Source of the DNA: an uncultured Collinsella sp.
GTDB lineage: Bacteria; Actinomycetota; Coriobacteriia; Coriobacteriales; Coriobacteriaceae
Length of the DNA: 40,036 bases
NCBI GenBank assembly: GCA_959605475.1
Contig: CAUHFS010000018.1
Location: forward strand, 1 to 40,036
Reading direction: 5' to 3'
The notes beneath the pieces are model-generated. The model worked only from the letters and a program-made list of their open reading frames with translations, was not told the DNA's origin and made no database searches. Positions 15,260 to 22,351 of the stretch are shown piece after piece; within the stretch, counting starts at the first letter, position 1, and every line of letters begins with the position of its first letter. Position numbers and translations under genes: made by a program.

Positions 15260-16828
15260 TTAGCTGGTGTGGCGCCAACGAGGGTCGGTGAGCGTACGCG
15301 CCACGCCCAGGCCAACGGGCAGAAACGCCACGATGAGCACTGCACGCACAAACCAGCCGAGCATATTGACCGTGTCGAAGGTGCACATGTAATACATCGA
15401 GCGATACAGATACAAGCCCGGCACCATAATGACAATCGACGGCACCGTGAGGGCGATGCGTGGGTAGGTGAGCTTGATTTCGGCTAAGCTCGCGAGCAGT
15501 CCCGATACCAGCGCACCGATAAACGCTGCTGCCTCGGGAGGCATACCCACGCTCAGGCCCAGAAAGGGAAACAGCGTCGGCGCATCGACGAGCGTAAGGC
15601 GCAAGGTATTGGACACGGCGCCGATCAGCCCAGCTGCCGCTGCCATCTTTACCGGACTGTTGAACATAACCGAGAAGCCAAATACTCCGACAAAGCTCAT
15701 CACAATACGCAAGAGTGTAAGAGCCAGCGGTGAGAGACCGAGCGGGGCAAAGTCATCCGGCGCCAGCCCCACACACTCGGCAACCATCCAACCTACGAGG
15801 GTCGCCATTACAATAATCGACACGGCATACGAAAGACGCTCAATGCCGCTTCGCATGTCGAGCTTAGCGATGTCGAGGCCTGCCGTAATGAGGGGAAAGC
15901 CGGGAATCACAAAGAGCATGGCGCCGATATAGCCTTCTTGATGCGACATTGCCCCCGGAATGACCTGGCCAAGGCCGAGCAATGCCAGCAGATACGAGAC
16001 GCAAGCGAGTGCAACGCCGATCGTCAACGCGCTAAACTGGCCAAGGCCCTGCTTGAGAATATGGGAGCGAGCAAAGTTGCCGACACCAGCGCCCACAAAT
16101 GCACAGGTCATCTCGATAGGGCCGCCGCCGAGCAAAAAGACGAAGGCGCCGCAAGCACAGGCTGCCGCAAGGCCCTGTTGCCAGGGAGAGTAATCGGGCT
16201 TCGAGCTCTCAACGGTCTTGAGCATCTCGTGGTACTCGTGCACGGTAAACCGGCGCCCGTAAATCTCGATTTCCTTTAAGAAGCTCTCCATCATCCAAAT
16301 GCGATGAGTATTGACTCCCGTTGTAGGTAGGCTGACGACCTCGTTAAAGCAGTGACCATCTTCGATGCAGGTGCACTCAAACGACAGAAGACTCAGGTCG
16401 ACGTGAATCGTGACGCCGAGTACGGCAGCAACACGATTCATAGTATCGCGCACGCGCCAGGCACCTGTTCCGCTTGCCAGCATAAGCATGCCGGTGCGGC
16501 AGATGATGGACGATTTATCGGTGAGCGGCGCATCGACGGCAAGTTCATCGCCTGCCGTCACGATCTGACGCCAGTCAGTTTTCATATGGAGGGCACCGGC
16601 ACGAACACCGTGGTGCAGAGGGACTCTTGAGAGCAACGAATCATGGTGCGAAGGCTGTGGGGGTTCCGTCGATTCGACCTCGTCCTCTTCGGGCCCTTCA
16701 TCAACAAGGTCGAAAGCATCGAGCGTCGCCGGCTCGCGACGATCAATCAATTCCTCGTCCTCATCATCAAAGTAGTTGAACTGATCGAGCATGTCCTCTT
16801 CGATTGCACGCTCGCTCGCATCGTCCAT
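15260..16828 (-). CDS. Threonine/serine exporter (ThrE family)
   Basis: Membrane protein of 522 residues of the ThrE family, which exports threonine and serine by proton exchange in Corynebacterium. The first 80 or so residues are strongly acidic and likely disordered (EEDMLDQFNYFDDEDEELIDRREP). The DUF1212 part follows (CRTGMLMLASGTGAWRVRDTMNRVAAVLG, then SFECTCIEDG), with its amphipathic cytoplasmic half and five membrane helices. After a break, the C-terminal DUF3815-like half adds about four or five helices (VFGFSVMFNSPVKMAAAAGLIGAVSNTLRL). Both halves in one chain match the ThrE layout. The start has GGGAG about 9 nt upstream. Substrate assignment rests on family membership only. Confidence 0.82.
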   Translation of the reverse strand: MDDASERAIEEDMLDQFNYFDDEDEELIDRREPATLDAFDLVDEGPEEDEVESTEPPQPSHHDSLLSRVPLHHGVRAGALHMKTDWRQIVTAGDELAVDAPLTDKSSIICRTGMLMLASGTGAWRVRDTMNRVAAVLGVTIHVDLSLLSFECTCIEDGHCFNEVVSLPTTGVNTHRIWMMESFLKEIEIYGRRFTVHEYHEMLKTVESSKPDYSPWQQGLAAACACGAFVFLLGGGPIEMTCAFVGAGVGNFARSHILKQGLGQFSALTIGVALACVSYLLALLGLGQVIPGAMSHQEGYIGAMLFVIPGFPLITAGLDIAKLDMRSGIERLSYAVSIIVMATLVGWMVAECVGLAPDDFAPLGLSPLALTLLRIVMSFVGVFGFSVMFNSPVKMAAAAGLIGAVSNTLRLTLVDAPTLFPFLGLSVGMPPEAAAFIGALVSGLLASLAEIKLTYPRIALTVPSIVIMVPGLYLYRSMYYMCTFDTVNMLGWFVRAVLIVAFLPVGLGVARTLTDPRWRHTS

Positions 16829-16934
16829 ACAGGCGCTCCCTTCCTACCGACTAACCCCCATCCTAGGCAGCAACGGCTAAAGGAAACATAAAAGAGACGG
16901 CTGTCATGCGAGCCATGTGCTCAATATCCGTTGG

Positions 16935-16992
16935 GTAGTCATTGGGGACGTTCTTAAATGACCAGTCAAACAAGAACGTCCCCAATGACTAC
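16935..16992. repeat. Perfect 21-bp palindrome with GGGGACGTTCTT
   Basis: 16935-16955 is the exact reverse complement of 16972-16992. The arms contain CATTGGGGACGTTCTT. The 16-nt loop includes GACCAGTC, itself almost self-complementary. The form is that of REP/BIME-like elements. Confidence 0.8.
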
Positions 16993-17033
16993 TCCGGCAA
17001 CGCCGATGTTTTGGCAACGCCAGCGAGCGACGT

Positions 17034-17119
17034 CCAGGGCGAACAAGTTGGCATGAAAAAGGCAAGGCATAGACCTTCTGGTCATGCCTTGCCTTTTGAA
17101 TGACAAATTGTCGCCCTGG
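17034..17119. terminator. Bidirectional terminator after lysS, inside a longer stem
   Basis: AAAAGGCAAGGCAT (17057-17070) pairs with ATGCCTTGCCTTTT (17084-17097), with T runs on both strands. Around it CCAGGGCGA (17034-17042) pairs with TCGCCCTGG (17111-17119), forming a longer outer stem with a looser middle. It is the best candidate for the end of the lysS transcript. Confidence 0.75.
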
Positions 17120-17126
17120 GCGGCGC

Positions 17127-17168
17127 GCAGCGTCAACTGGTTGCGCGGGTTGGTAAACCCGCGTAACC
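17127..17168 (-). repeat. GCAGCGTC-tagged hairpin, copy 1
   Basis: The tag GCAGCGTC (17127-17134) is followed by the hairpin GGTTGCGCGGGTT (17139-17151) / AACCCGCGTAACC (17156-17168), with one G-T wobble. The same tag and stem occur at 17221-17260 and 21861-21901, always in this relative orientation. Confidence 0.75.
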
Positions 17169-17220
17169 ACCTAGGTCGCGCCCTTGAAGTTGAACGTCAG
17201 ATTGTCCAAATGCGGCCCGC

Positions 17221-17260
17221 GCAGCGTCGAGCCGTTACGCGGTTCGTAGAACCGCGTAAC
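17221..17260 (-). repeat. GCAGCGTC-tagged hairpin, copy 2, adjoining the lysS stop
   Basis: The tag GCAGCGTCGA (17221-17230) is followed by GTTACGCGGTT (17234-17244) / AACCGCGTAAC (17250-17260). The hairpin ends 3 nt from the lysS stop codon. On the transcript strand the 45 nt after the hairpin also resemble those after copy 3 (shared CAATCTG...TTCAA). Confidence 0.8.
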
Positions 17261-17263
17261 TAG

Positions 17264-19228
17264 TTAGTACATCTTTGCGCCGGCAGGGATGGAAGCGTCG
17301 AGCTGAATCAGGTTGAGGCGCTCCTCGCCCTCCTCCTCATGGATGGCGCTGATGAGCATGCCGCAGCTGGGGATACCCATCATCTTGCGCGGAGGCAAGT
17401 TGGTGATGGCGAGCAGGGTCTTGCCGATCAGGTCCTCGGGCTCGTAATAATCGTGAATACCGGAGAGGATGGTGCGATCGGTGCCGGTGCCGTCGTCGAG
17501 CGTAAAGTTCAGCAGCTTCTTGGACTTCTTGACGGCCTCGCATGCCTTGACCTTCACGGCGCGGAAGTCGCTCTTGGAGAAGGTATCAAAGTCGACGAAC
17601 TCCTCAAACAGCGGCTCGACGGCAATCTTGGAATAATCAACCGTGGGCTTGAGCGGCTTGACGAAGGGGCTCGCGGTGTTGCCGGCCTCGGCAGCCTTGG
17701 CAGCAGCGGCACCGGACTGGAAACCCTTCTCGGGCTTCATGTGCGGGAACAGCAGCACGTCGCGGATGGATGCCTGGTTGGTGAGCAGCATGACCACGCG
17801 GTCGATACCGATGCCGATGCCGCCCGCGGGAGGCATACCGTACTCGAGGGCGCGAACGTAATCCTCGTCGTACTCCATGGCCTCGTCGTCGCCGCCGGCC
17901 TTCTCGGCCATCTGGGCAGCGAAGCGCTCGGCCTGGTCAACCGGGTCGTTGAGCTCGGAGAACGCGTTCGCGTACTCGTGGCCGGCGATGACCAGCTCAA
18001 AGCGATGGGTCAGGCGCGGGTCATCCTCAAAGCGCTTGGCAAGCGGGCTGACCTCGATGGGGTAATCGCACACGAAGGTGGGGTTGACGATGGTGTCCTC
18101 ACCCAGCTCGTCATAGATCTCGGCGATGATCTTGCCGGCGGTCCACTCGGGCTTGATCTCCAGGCCCTTCTCGCGTGCGGCGGCAGCAAGCTCCTCAACC
18201 GGCGTGTCGATGGTGACCTGCTTGCCGAGCACGTCGGAGACGATATCGGTCATGGGACGGCTGGCCCACTCACCAGAAAGGTCGATGGTCTGGCCCTGGT
18301 ACTCGATGACCTCGGGGTTGCCGATGGCCTTGTTAGCCGCCTTAATGACACCCTGGGCGAGTGCCTTCATGCCCTCGAGGTCGGAGAAGGCACGGTAGGC
18401 CTCCATCGTGGTGAACTCGGGGTTGTGGGTAAGGTCCATGCCCTCGTTACGGAAGATGCGGCCGATTTCGAACACGCGCTCAAAGCCGCCGACGATGCAG
18501 CGCTTGAGGTGCAGCTCGGTGGCGATACGCAGGTAGCACTCCTGATCGAGCGCGTTGAAGTGCGTGATGAACGGCTTGGCAGTAGCTCCGCCCTGGATGG
18601 TCTGCAGGATAGGGGTCTCGACCTCCATGTAGCCGTCGGACTCCATAAAGCGACGGAACGTGGAGAGGATCTGCGAGCGCTTGCGGAAGGTCTCGCGAAC
18701 GTCGTCGTTGGCGATCAGGTCGACATAGCGCTGACGATAGCGGGTCTCCTTGTCGGAAAGACCGTGGAACTTCTCGGGCAGCGGACGAACGGCCTTGGAC
18801 AGCAGCGTCGCGCTCTTGGGGGCAACGGAAAGCTGGCCGCGCTGGGTGCGCACGACCACGCCGGTCACGCCCAGGATATCGCCCAGGTCGAGTGCCTTGA
18901 GCGTGTTCCAGGCGGCCTCGTCCATATCGTTGATGCGGCAGAACAGCTGAATCTCGGCAGTCGCATCGCGCACGACGATGAACATAATCTTGCCCTGACC
19001 GCGCTTGGCGACCACACGGCCGGCGATCTTCACGACGTCCTCGGTATCCTCGCCATCGGCAAGCCCGGCGTACTTAGCCTCGATATCGGCGACGTAGTCC
19101 TCAAGCTCAGAGTGCTCGGGATAGGGGTTCTGGCCCGCCTCGAACAGGGCGGCGCGCTTGGCCAGGCGGGTGGCGCGCTCGTCGTTGAGCGTCGATGCCT
19201 GATCGGCGGCGTTCTGGTTCTCTGCCAT
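17264..19228 (-). CDS. lysS: Lysyl-tRNA synthetase with C-terminal tRNA-binding domain
   Basis: Class II synthetase of 654 residues charging tRNA-Lys. The N-terminal OB-fold anticodon domain (VVKIAGRVVAKRGQGKIMFIVVRD) is followed by the catalytic core, with motif 2 FRNEGMDLTHNPEFT and motif 3 GGIGIGIDRVVML. The core ends near residue 500, as in E. coli LysRS (505 residues). After a linker, residues 544-654 form an extra EMAP/Trbp111-type tRNA-binding domain (SKSDFRAVKVKACEAVKKSKKLLNF, ILSGIHDYY, NLPPRKMMGIPSCGMLISA). That domain is normally seen on MetRS or PheRS beta. The start has GAGGAG upstream. A GTTACGCGG hairpin abuts the stop. Confidence 0.95.
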   Translation of the reverse strand: MAENQNAADQASTLNDERATRLAKRAALFEAGQNPYPEHSELEDYVADIEAKYAGLADGEDTEDVVKIAGRVVAKRGQGKIMFIVVRDATAEIQLFCRINDMDEAAWNTLKALDLGDILGVTGVVVRTQRGQLSVAPKSATLLSKAVRPLPEKFHGLSDKETRYRQRYVDLIANDDVRETFRKRSQILSTFRRFMESDGYMEVETPILQTIQGGATAKPFITHFNALDQECYLRIATELHLKRCIVGGFERVFEIGRIFRNEGMDLTHNPEFTTMEAYRAFSDLEGMKALAQGVIKAANKAIGNPEVIEYQGQTIDLSGEWASRPMTDIVSDVLGKQVTIDTPVEELAAAAREKGLEIKPEWTAGKIIAEIYDELGEDTIVNPTFVCDYPIEVSPLAKRFEDDPRLTHRFELVIAGHEYANAFSELNDPVDQAERFAAQMAEKAGGDDEAMEYDEDYVRALEYGMPPAGGIGIGIDRVVMLLTNQASIRDVLLFPHMKPEKGFQSGAAAAKAAEAGNTASPFVKPLKPTVDYSKIAVEPLFEEFVDFDTFSKSDFRAVKVKACEAVKKSKKLLNFTLDDGTGTDRTILSGIHDYYEPEDLIGKTLLAITNLPPRKMMGIPSCGMLISAIHEEEGEERLNLIQLDASIPAGAKMY

Positions 19229-19244
19229 AAGTTAGCTCCTCAAA

Positions 19245-19279
19245 CTAAAACGCTCCCCAGGATTCGGTCCCAGGGAGCG
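19245..19279 (-). terminator. Terminator between greA and lysS
   Basis: CGCTCCC (19251-19257) pairs with GGGAGCG (19273-19279), extended by CTGG/CCAG-type pairs. On the minus strand it is followed by TTTTAGTTT. It lies 30-60 nt after greA, so lysS probably has its own promoter or depends on read-through. Confidence 0.75.
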
Positions 19280-19307
19280 AAAACATACCTTTACGCGGGA
19301 CCGTGGT

Positions 19308-19778
19308 CTAGCGTGCGATCTTGGCGATGGTGTAGACGCGGGTCTTGCCGGAAGGCGTAACGACCTCGACGGAATCGCCCTCGCCGTGACCGATGATGGC
19401 GTGGCCGACCGGAGACTCGTTGGAGATCTTGTGCTCGAGCGAGTTGGTCTCGGTGGTACCGACGAGCGTGACCTCGATGAGCTCACCGTTGGGGTCGACC
19501 AGGGTAACAGTCGAGCCAATGGAGACGGTCAGGTCGCCCGTGCTGGCAGCGACCTGAGCGTTGGCGAGGATGGCCTGAATCTCGGCGATACGAGCGGCGT
19601 TCTGGGCCTGCTTGTCCTTGGCGGCATCGTACTCGGAGTTCTCCGAAAGGTCGCCGAACGCGCGGGCTTCCTTGATGTCCTCGACGATCTCCTTGGCGTA
19701 ATCGCCCTCACGCCAAGCGAGCTCCTCGACGAGCTTCTGGCGGCCTTCAGCGGTCAGTACGATCTGGCTTGCGTCCAT
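19308..19778 (-). CDS. greA: Transcription elongation factor GreA
   Basis: GreA of 156 residues, a normal length. It rescues backtracked RNA polymerase by stimulating transcript cleavage. The N-terminal coiled-coil domain carries the acidic tip GDLSENSEYDAAKDKQ. The C-terminal FKBP-like domain (VGSTVTLVDPNGELIEVTLVG, SPVGHAIIGHGEGD) binds the polymerase. GGGAGAT precedes the ATG. The gene lies between tatA and lysS, with terminators on both sides, so it is probably its own unit. Confidence 0.96.
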   Translation of the reverse strand: MDASQIVLTAEGRQKLVEELAWREGDYAKEIVEDIKEARAFGDLSENSEYDAAKDKQAQNAARIAEIQAILANAQVAASTGDLTVSIGSTVTLVDPNGELIEVTLVGTTETNSLEHKISNESPVGHAIIGHGEGDSVEVVTPSGKTRVYTIAKIAR

Positions 19779-19826
19779 ACGGATATCTCCCCAACTATGA
19801 TGTAACGATCAACTGTCAACAAAACG

Positions 19827-19860
19827 AAAAAAGACCGGCTAGCCTGCGGGCAAGCCGGTC
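19827..19860 (-). terminator. Terminator of tatA
   Basis: AGACCGGCT/AGCCGGTC stems (19833-19840 and 19853-19860) are followed on the minus strand by six T. It starts 25 nt after the tatA stop. Confidence 0.88.
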
Positions 19861-19885
19861 AGGTGCTCACCCCAAAGGGATGGGA

Positions 19886-20161
19886 CTACTCTGCGTCCGC
19901 GTCGCTGTCCTCTGCCTTCTTTTGCTTGGCAGCAGCGAGCTTGGCCTCGAGCTCTGCGATCTCCTTGTCCTCCTCGGACTCCTCGACCACAACCTCCTCG
20001 GCCTGCTTGGTTTCGCCCTTATCGTCGCCTTCCATACCCTCGCGGATATTCTTGACGGTAGAGCCGAGGGACTTACCGAGCTTCGGCAGGTTCTTGGGCC
20101 CAAAGATAATCAGGACAACGACGAGAATAATGATGAGCTCAGGAGCCCTCAGTCCAAACAT
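19886..20161 (-). CDS. tatA: Twin-arginine translocase subunit TatA
   Basis: Small protein of 91 residues forming the protein-conducting part of the Tat system, which exports folded proteins. It has one N-terminal membrane helix (ELIIILVVVLIIFG) with the conserved FGPKNLPKLGKSLG hinge and amphipathic helix. A charged C-terminal tail rich in Glu, Lys and Ala follows, probably a coiled coil. GGAGGT lies 6 nt before the ATG at 20161. A longer open frame upstream runs into the tRNA-Pro gene and is rejected. No tatC is in the window. TatA and TatB are hard to separate by eye, but the short hinge region favours TatA. Confidence 0.9.
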   Translation of the reverse strand: MFGLRAPELIIILVVVLIIFGPKNLPKLGKSLGSTVKNIREGMEGDDKGETKQAEEVVVEESEEDKEIAELEAKLAAAKQKKAEDSDADAE

Positions 20162-20234
20162 GTAGACCTCCACAATACAGCGAGACAAGCTCGAATGAGT
20201 ATACCGCGGGTATCGCGGTATCACAACAATAGCT

Positions 20235-20262
20235 AAAAAAAGGGACCGCAAGAAGCGGTCCC
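20235..20262 (-). terminator. Terminator of tRNA-Pro
   Basis: GGGACCGC (20242-20249) pairs with GCGGTCCC (20255-20262), followed on the minus strand by seven T. It begins 12 nt after the CCA end of the tRNA. Confidence 0.92.
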
Positions 20263-20273
20263 TCCTCATGCTC

Positions 20274-20350
20274 TGGTCGGGTTGACTGGATTTGAACCAG
20301 CGACCCCTGCGTCCCGAACGCAGTGCTCTACCAAACTGAGCCACAACCCG
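20274..20350 (-). tRNA. tRNA-Pro (anticodon CGG)
   Basis: A complete cloverleaf of 77 nt on the minus strand: acceptor CGGGTTG/CAACCCG, anticodon stem CTGCG/CGCAG with loop TTCGGGA giving anticodon CGG, T-loop TTCAAAT, discriminator A and encoded CCA. A TATAGT -10 box (20364-20359) lies just upstream, with no clear -35 partner. Confidence 0.97.
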
Positions 20351-20399
20351 TTAGCTCGACTATAGTAACAAAGATTTCCGTCGTGTGCCAGAGAAATTT

Positions 20400-21296
20400 T
20401 TACTTCTTTGGCGCTTCAATGCGAACCGTGTCGGAAACGAGCTCCGTTGCATAAGCCCACCAGCCGTTTTGTTGAGCGGCTGTCGCAAGATTGACTGCCG
20501 TGGCGGCAGTATCGCAAATGGCAAACGAGCAGGCACCCGAACCGCACACGTTTGCGGCAATGGTACCGTCCTGTGAACGGAGCCAGTCGAGCACCGTTTG
20601 AATCCGCGGTTCCATCTGCGCGGAAATGACACCCAGGTTGTTGTGGACGAGCGCGTAGGCCGCCTCTGCGTCTCCCGAGCGAAGGGCAGATGCGATCGCT
20701 CCAGGCTTGTCCGCAGGCACCGGGGCCTCGTCAAAACGTCGATAGGCCTCAATTGTTGAAACGCTTGCCTCACGCGGCTTGACCAGCACGACGGGTGTCG
20801 CGGGAAGTGCGGGGTACTCGGTTGCCAGCACGTCTCCCCCACCAACGTAGAACGCAGGACTCGCGTGCAAAAAGAACGGGACGTCAGCACCAATGCCCCG
20901 CGCAATGTCGTCGAGCGCTGGGTCGGTGCGATCAATGCCCCAGAGCTCCGCCAAGGCGACAATGACCGCCGCGGCATCCGTCGAAGGACCGCCCAGGCCG
21001 GCACACAACGGGATGCGCTTCTCAATCGTGATGCAGACATTGGCTTCGCGACCATAATGCTCGGCCATAGCGAGCGCAGCACGATACGCCGTATTCTTTT
21101 GCATGGGAAAGTCGGATGCCGGAATCGTCTGGACGGTCAGCGCCTGTGCCGGCGTAACCGTCACGGTATCGACAAGACCGACAGCCGCCATCAGGGAATC
21201 GACCCTGTGGTAGCCGCGGTCGTCGCGCTCGGTATGAACCCCCAGATAGAGGTTGATCTTTGCCGGCGCGGAAAGGGTCAGGGACCAATCGGTCAC
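20400..21296 (-). CDS. ispE: 4-diphosphocytidyl-2-C-methyl-D-erythritol kinase
   Basis: IspE of 298 residues phosphorylates CDP-methylerythritol, the fourth step of the MEP pathway. It is a GHMP kinase: SAPAKINLYLGV at the N-terminus, the ATP loop PLCAGLGGPSTDAAA (consensus GLGGGSSDAAA, so two positions differ), and the C-terminal NVCGSGACSFAI. The start is GTG, 2 nt after the veg stop, with GAGGAG inside the end of veg. The veg-ispE pairing is also seen in Bacillus, where a spore gene lies between. With IspD and IspF at 4642-5854, the window encodes three consecutive MEP steps. Confidence 0.95.
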   Translation of the reverse strand: MTDWSLTLSAPAKINLYLGVHTERDDRGYHRVDSLMAAVGLVDTVTVTPAQALTVQTIPASDFPMQKNTAYRAALAMAEHYGREANVCITIEKRIPLCAGLGGPSTDAAAVIVALAELWGIDRTDPALDDIARGIGADVPFFLHASPAFYVGGGDVLATEYPALPATPVVLVKPREASVSTIEAYRRFDEAPVPADKPGAIASALRSGDAEAAYALVHNNLGVISAQMEPRIQTVLDWLRSQDGTIAANVCGSGACSFAICDTAATAVNLATAAQQNGWWAYATELVSDTVRIEAPKK

Positions 21297-21298
21297 CG

Positions 21299-21595
21299 CT
21301 AGTGCTCCTCGAGCTGATTGCCGAGCGGGGTAAAGATGTGCTCGCCGCTCTCGGGGTCGAACAGCTCGACCTGGCCGGTGAGAACATCAATATACTGGTA
21401 GGACTGACGCGACTTGCGGCCACGGCGCTCGTCGACCTCGACGATAAAGACTGCCGGATGGACGCTCTTGATGGTGCCCATGCGCTCGACGACGCGGGTG
21501 CGGCCCATGTTGGCCTTCACCTTAACGCGATCGCCCACCATATCGGTCAGCTTCTCGTGGATGTCGTCGACGTGATTGACTTCCATCTCTTCCAT
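21299..21595 (-). CDS. veg: Veg family protein
   Basis: Protein of 98 residues of the Veg family (DUF1021), small conserved proteins of Gram-positive bacteria. In Bacillus subtilis Veg affects biofilm matrix expression. The SH3-like barrel signature is GDRVKVKANMGRTRVVERMGTIKSVHPAVFIVEVD. The C-terminus carries SYQYIDVLTGQVEL. The ATG at 21595 is preferred because GGAGG lies 8 nt upstream; the frame is open eight codons further. It is transcribed with ispE from an extended -10 promoter near 21663. Its function in this lineage is unknown. Confidence 0.88.
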   Translation of the reverse strand: MEEMEVNHVDDIHEKLTDMVGDRVKVKANMGRTRVVERMGTIKSVHPAVFIVEVDERRGRKSRQSYQYIDVLTGQVELFDPESGEHIFTPLGNQLEEH

Positions 21596-21627
21596 GAACA
21601 GGGCCTCCAGAAGGTGCAATTCAAAAA

Positions 21628-21671
21628 GGGGATAATACCCCTAAGATAGACAAAACTCTAATACTATAGCA
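21628..21671 (-). promoter_or_regulatory. veg promoter and leader hairpin
   Basis: TGCTATAGT on the minus strand (21671-21663) is an extended -10 box. The transcript would begin near 21656 and soon meet the short hairpin GGGGTATTATCCCC (21641-21628), followed by five T, which looks like a weak attenuator before the veg Shine-Dalgarno. Confidence 0.45.
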
Positions 21672-21692
21672 CCCTGTTGTGGCCATACGCAA

Positions 21693-21718
21693 GTAGCTAA
21701 ACAGGCCCCGTCCCAAAT
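21693..21718. repeat. GGGACGGGG-family half element
   Basis: GTAGCTAAACAGGCCCCGTC followed by CCAAAT matches the right arm of the palindrome at 35983-36020 apart from a few bases (GTAGCTAAAATAGCCCCGTC there). A matching left arm is not present, so this is a single half. Confidence 0.6.
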
Positions 21719-21764
21719 ACGTACCAGACGACAACCTCGCATGACCAGTTCACGTCAGCGAACG

Positions 21765-21901
21765 ACCACCATTCGAGCCAAGGTGTTGCGAAAGAGGAGC
21801 GACGCGTACTTTGGTACGCGAGCGACGGTTTGAGCAACAGATTGGCCGAATGGTGGCCGTGCAGCGTCGAGTAGTTACGCGGTTTGGTATAACCGCGTAA
21901 C
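21765..21901. repeat. Structured repeat copy 2 plus GCAGCGTC hairpin copy 3, after dtd
   Basis: CCACCATTCG (21766-21775) pairs with CGAATGGTGG (21847-21856). GCCAA/TTGGC and TGTTGC/GCAACA pair further in. The 43-nt core at 21791-21833 matches that at 3094-3136, while the surrounding arms differ. The tag GCAGCGTCGA (21861-21870) and hairpin GTTACGCGGTT (21874-21884) / AACCGCGTAAC (21891-21901) then touch the dtd stop codon. The 306-nt gap from veg to dtd holds only this, the half element at 21693 and the veg promoter. Confidence 0.82.
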
Positions 21902-22348
21902 CTAAAGGTTGTCCGTGTCCAAGACGATGGTGAATGGACCGTCGTTGACGAGGTCGACCTTCATGTCGGCGCCGAAGATGCCATGCGCTACGTGCTCGAC
22001 GTCCTCGCGCACAAGCGTCAGGAAGTACTCGTAGAGCTCATTGGCGACATCGGGGGCGCCGGCATCCGTAAACGATGGGCGGCGGCCGTGACGGCAATCG
22101 GCGAACAGCGTGAACTGCGACACCACGAGAACCTCGCCGTCGACATCGGCAAGGGCCAGGTTGGTCTTGCCGTTCTCGTCCTCGTTAATGCGCAAGCCCC
22201 GGAGCTTGCCCCACAGCTTATCGGCCTCGGCGCGCGTGTCGCCGTGGCCCACGCCCAGCAGCACCAGGTAGCCGCGTCCAATGCAACCCACGCACTCGCC
22301 GTCGACCGTCACGCCGGCGTTGAGCACGCGCTGAACCACCGCACGCAC
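21902..22348 (-). CDS. dtd: D-aminoacyl-tRNA deacylase
   Basis: DTD of 148 residues. It hydrolyses D-aminoacyl-tRNAs and so keeps D-amino acids out of proteins. It shows MRAVVQRVLNAGVTV, the catalytic SQFTLFADCRHGRRPSF and NDGPFTIVLD, the last being the cross-subunit chirality motif. The start is GTG, 3 nt after the rdgB stop, with GAGGAG overlapping the end of rdgB. Its length is normal. A GTTACGCGG hairpin begins at the base after its stop codon. Confidence 0.96.
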   Translation of the reverse strand: MRAVVQRVLNAGVTVDGECVGCIGRGYLVLLGVGHGDTRAEADKLWGKLRGLRINEDENGKTNLALADVDGEVLVVSQFTLFADCRHGRRPSFTDAGAPDVANELYEYFLTLVREDVEHVAHGIFGADMKVDLVNDGPFTIVLDTDNL

Positions 22349-22351
22349 GGC

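Larger units (their letters stand above)
16829..17263. other. Palindrome-dense gap between lysS and the ThrE gene
   Basis: No credible gene is seen in these 435 bases. The gap contains four separate inverted repeats: 16935-16992, 17034-17119, 17127-17168 and 17221-17260. Together they occupy over half of it. Confidence 0.65.

Noticed and set aside
16904..17170. Short minus-strand frame of 88 codons in the lysS/ThrE gap
   Set aside because: It consists almost wholly of palindromic repeats and a terminator; no ribosome-binding site or known domain.
17339..19360. 673-codon plus-strand frame opposite lysS and greA
   Set aside because: It spans two well-supported minus-strand genes and has the Leu/Gly/Val/Asp/His-rich composition typical of antisense shadows.
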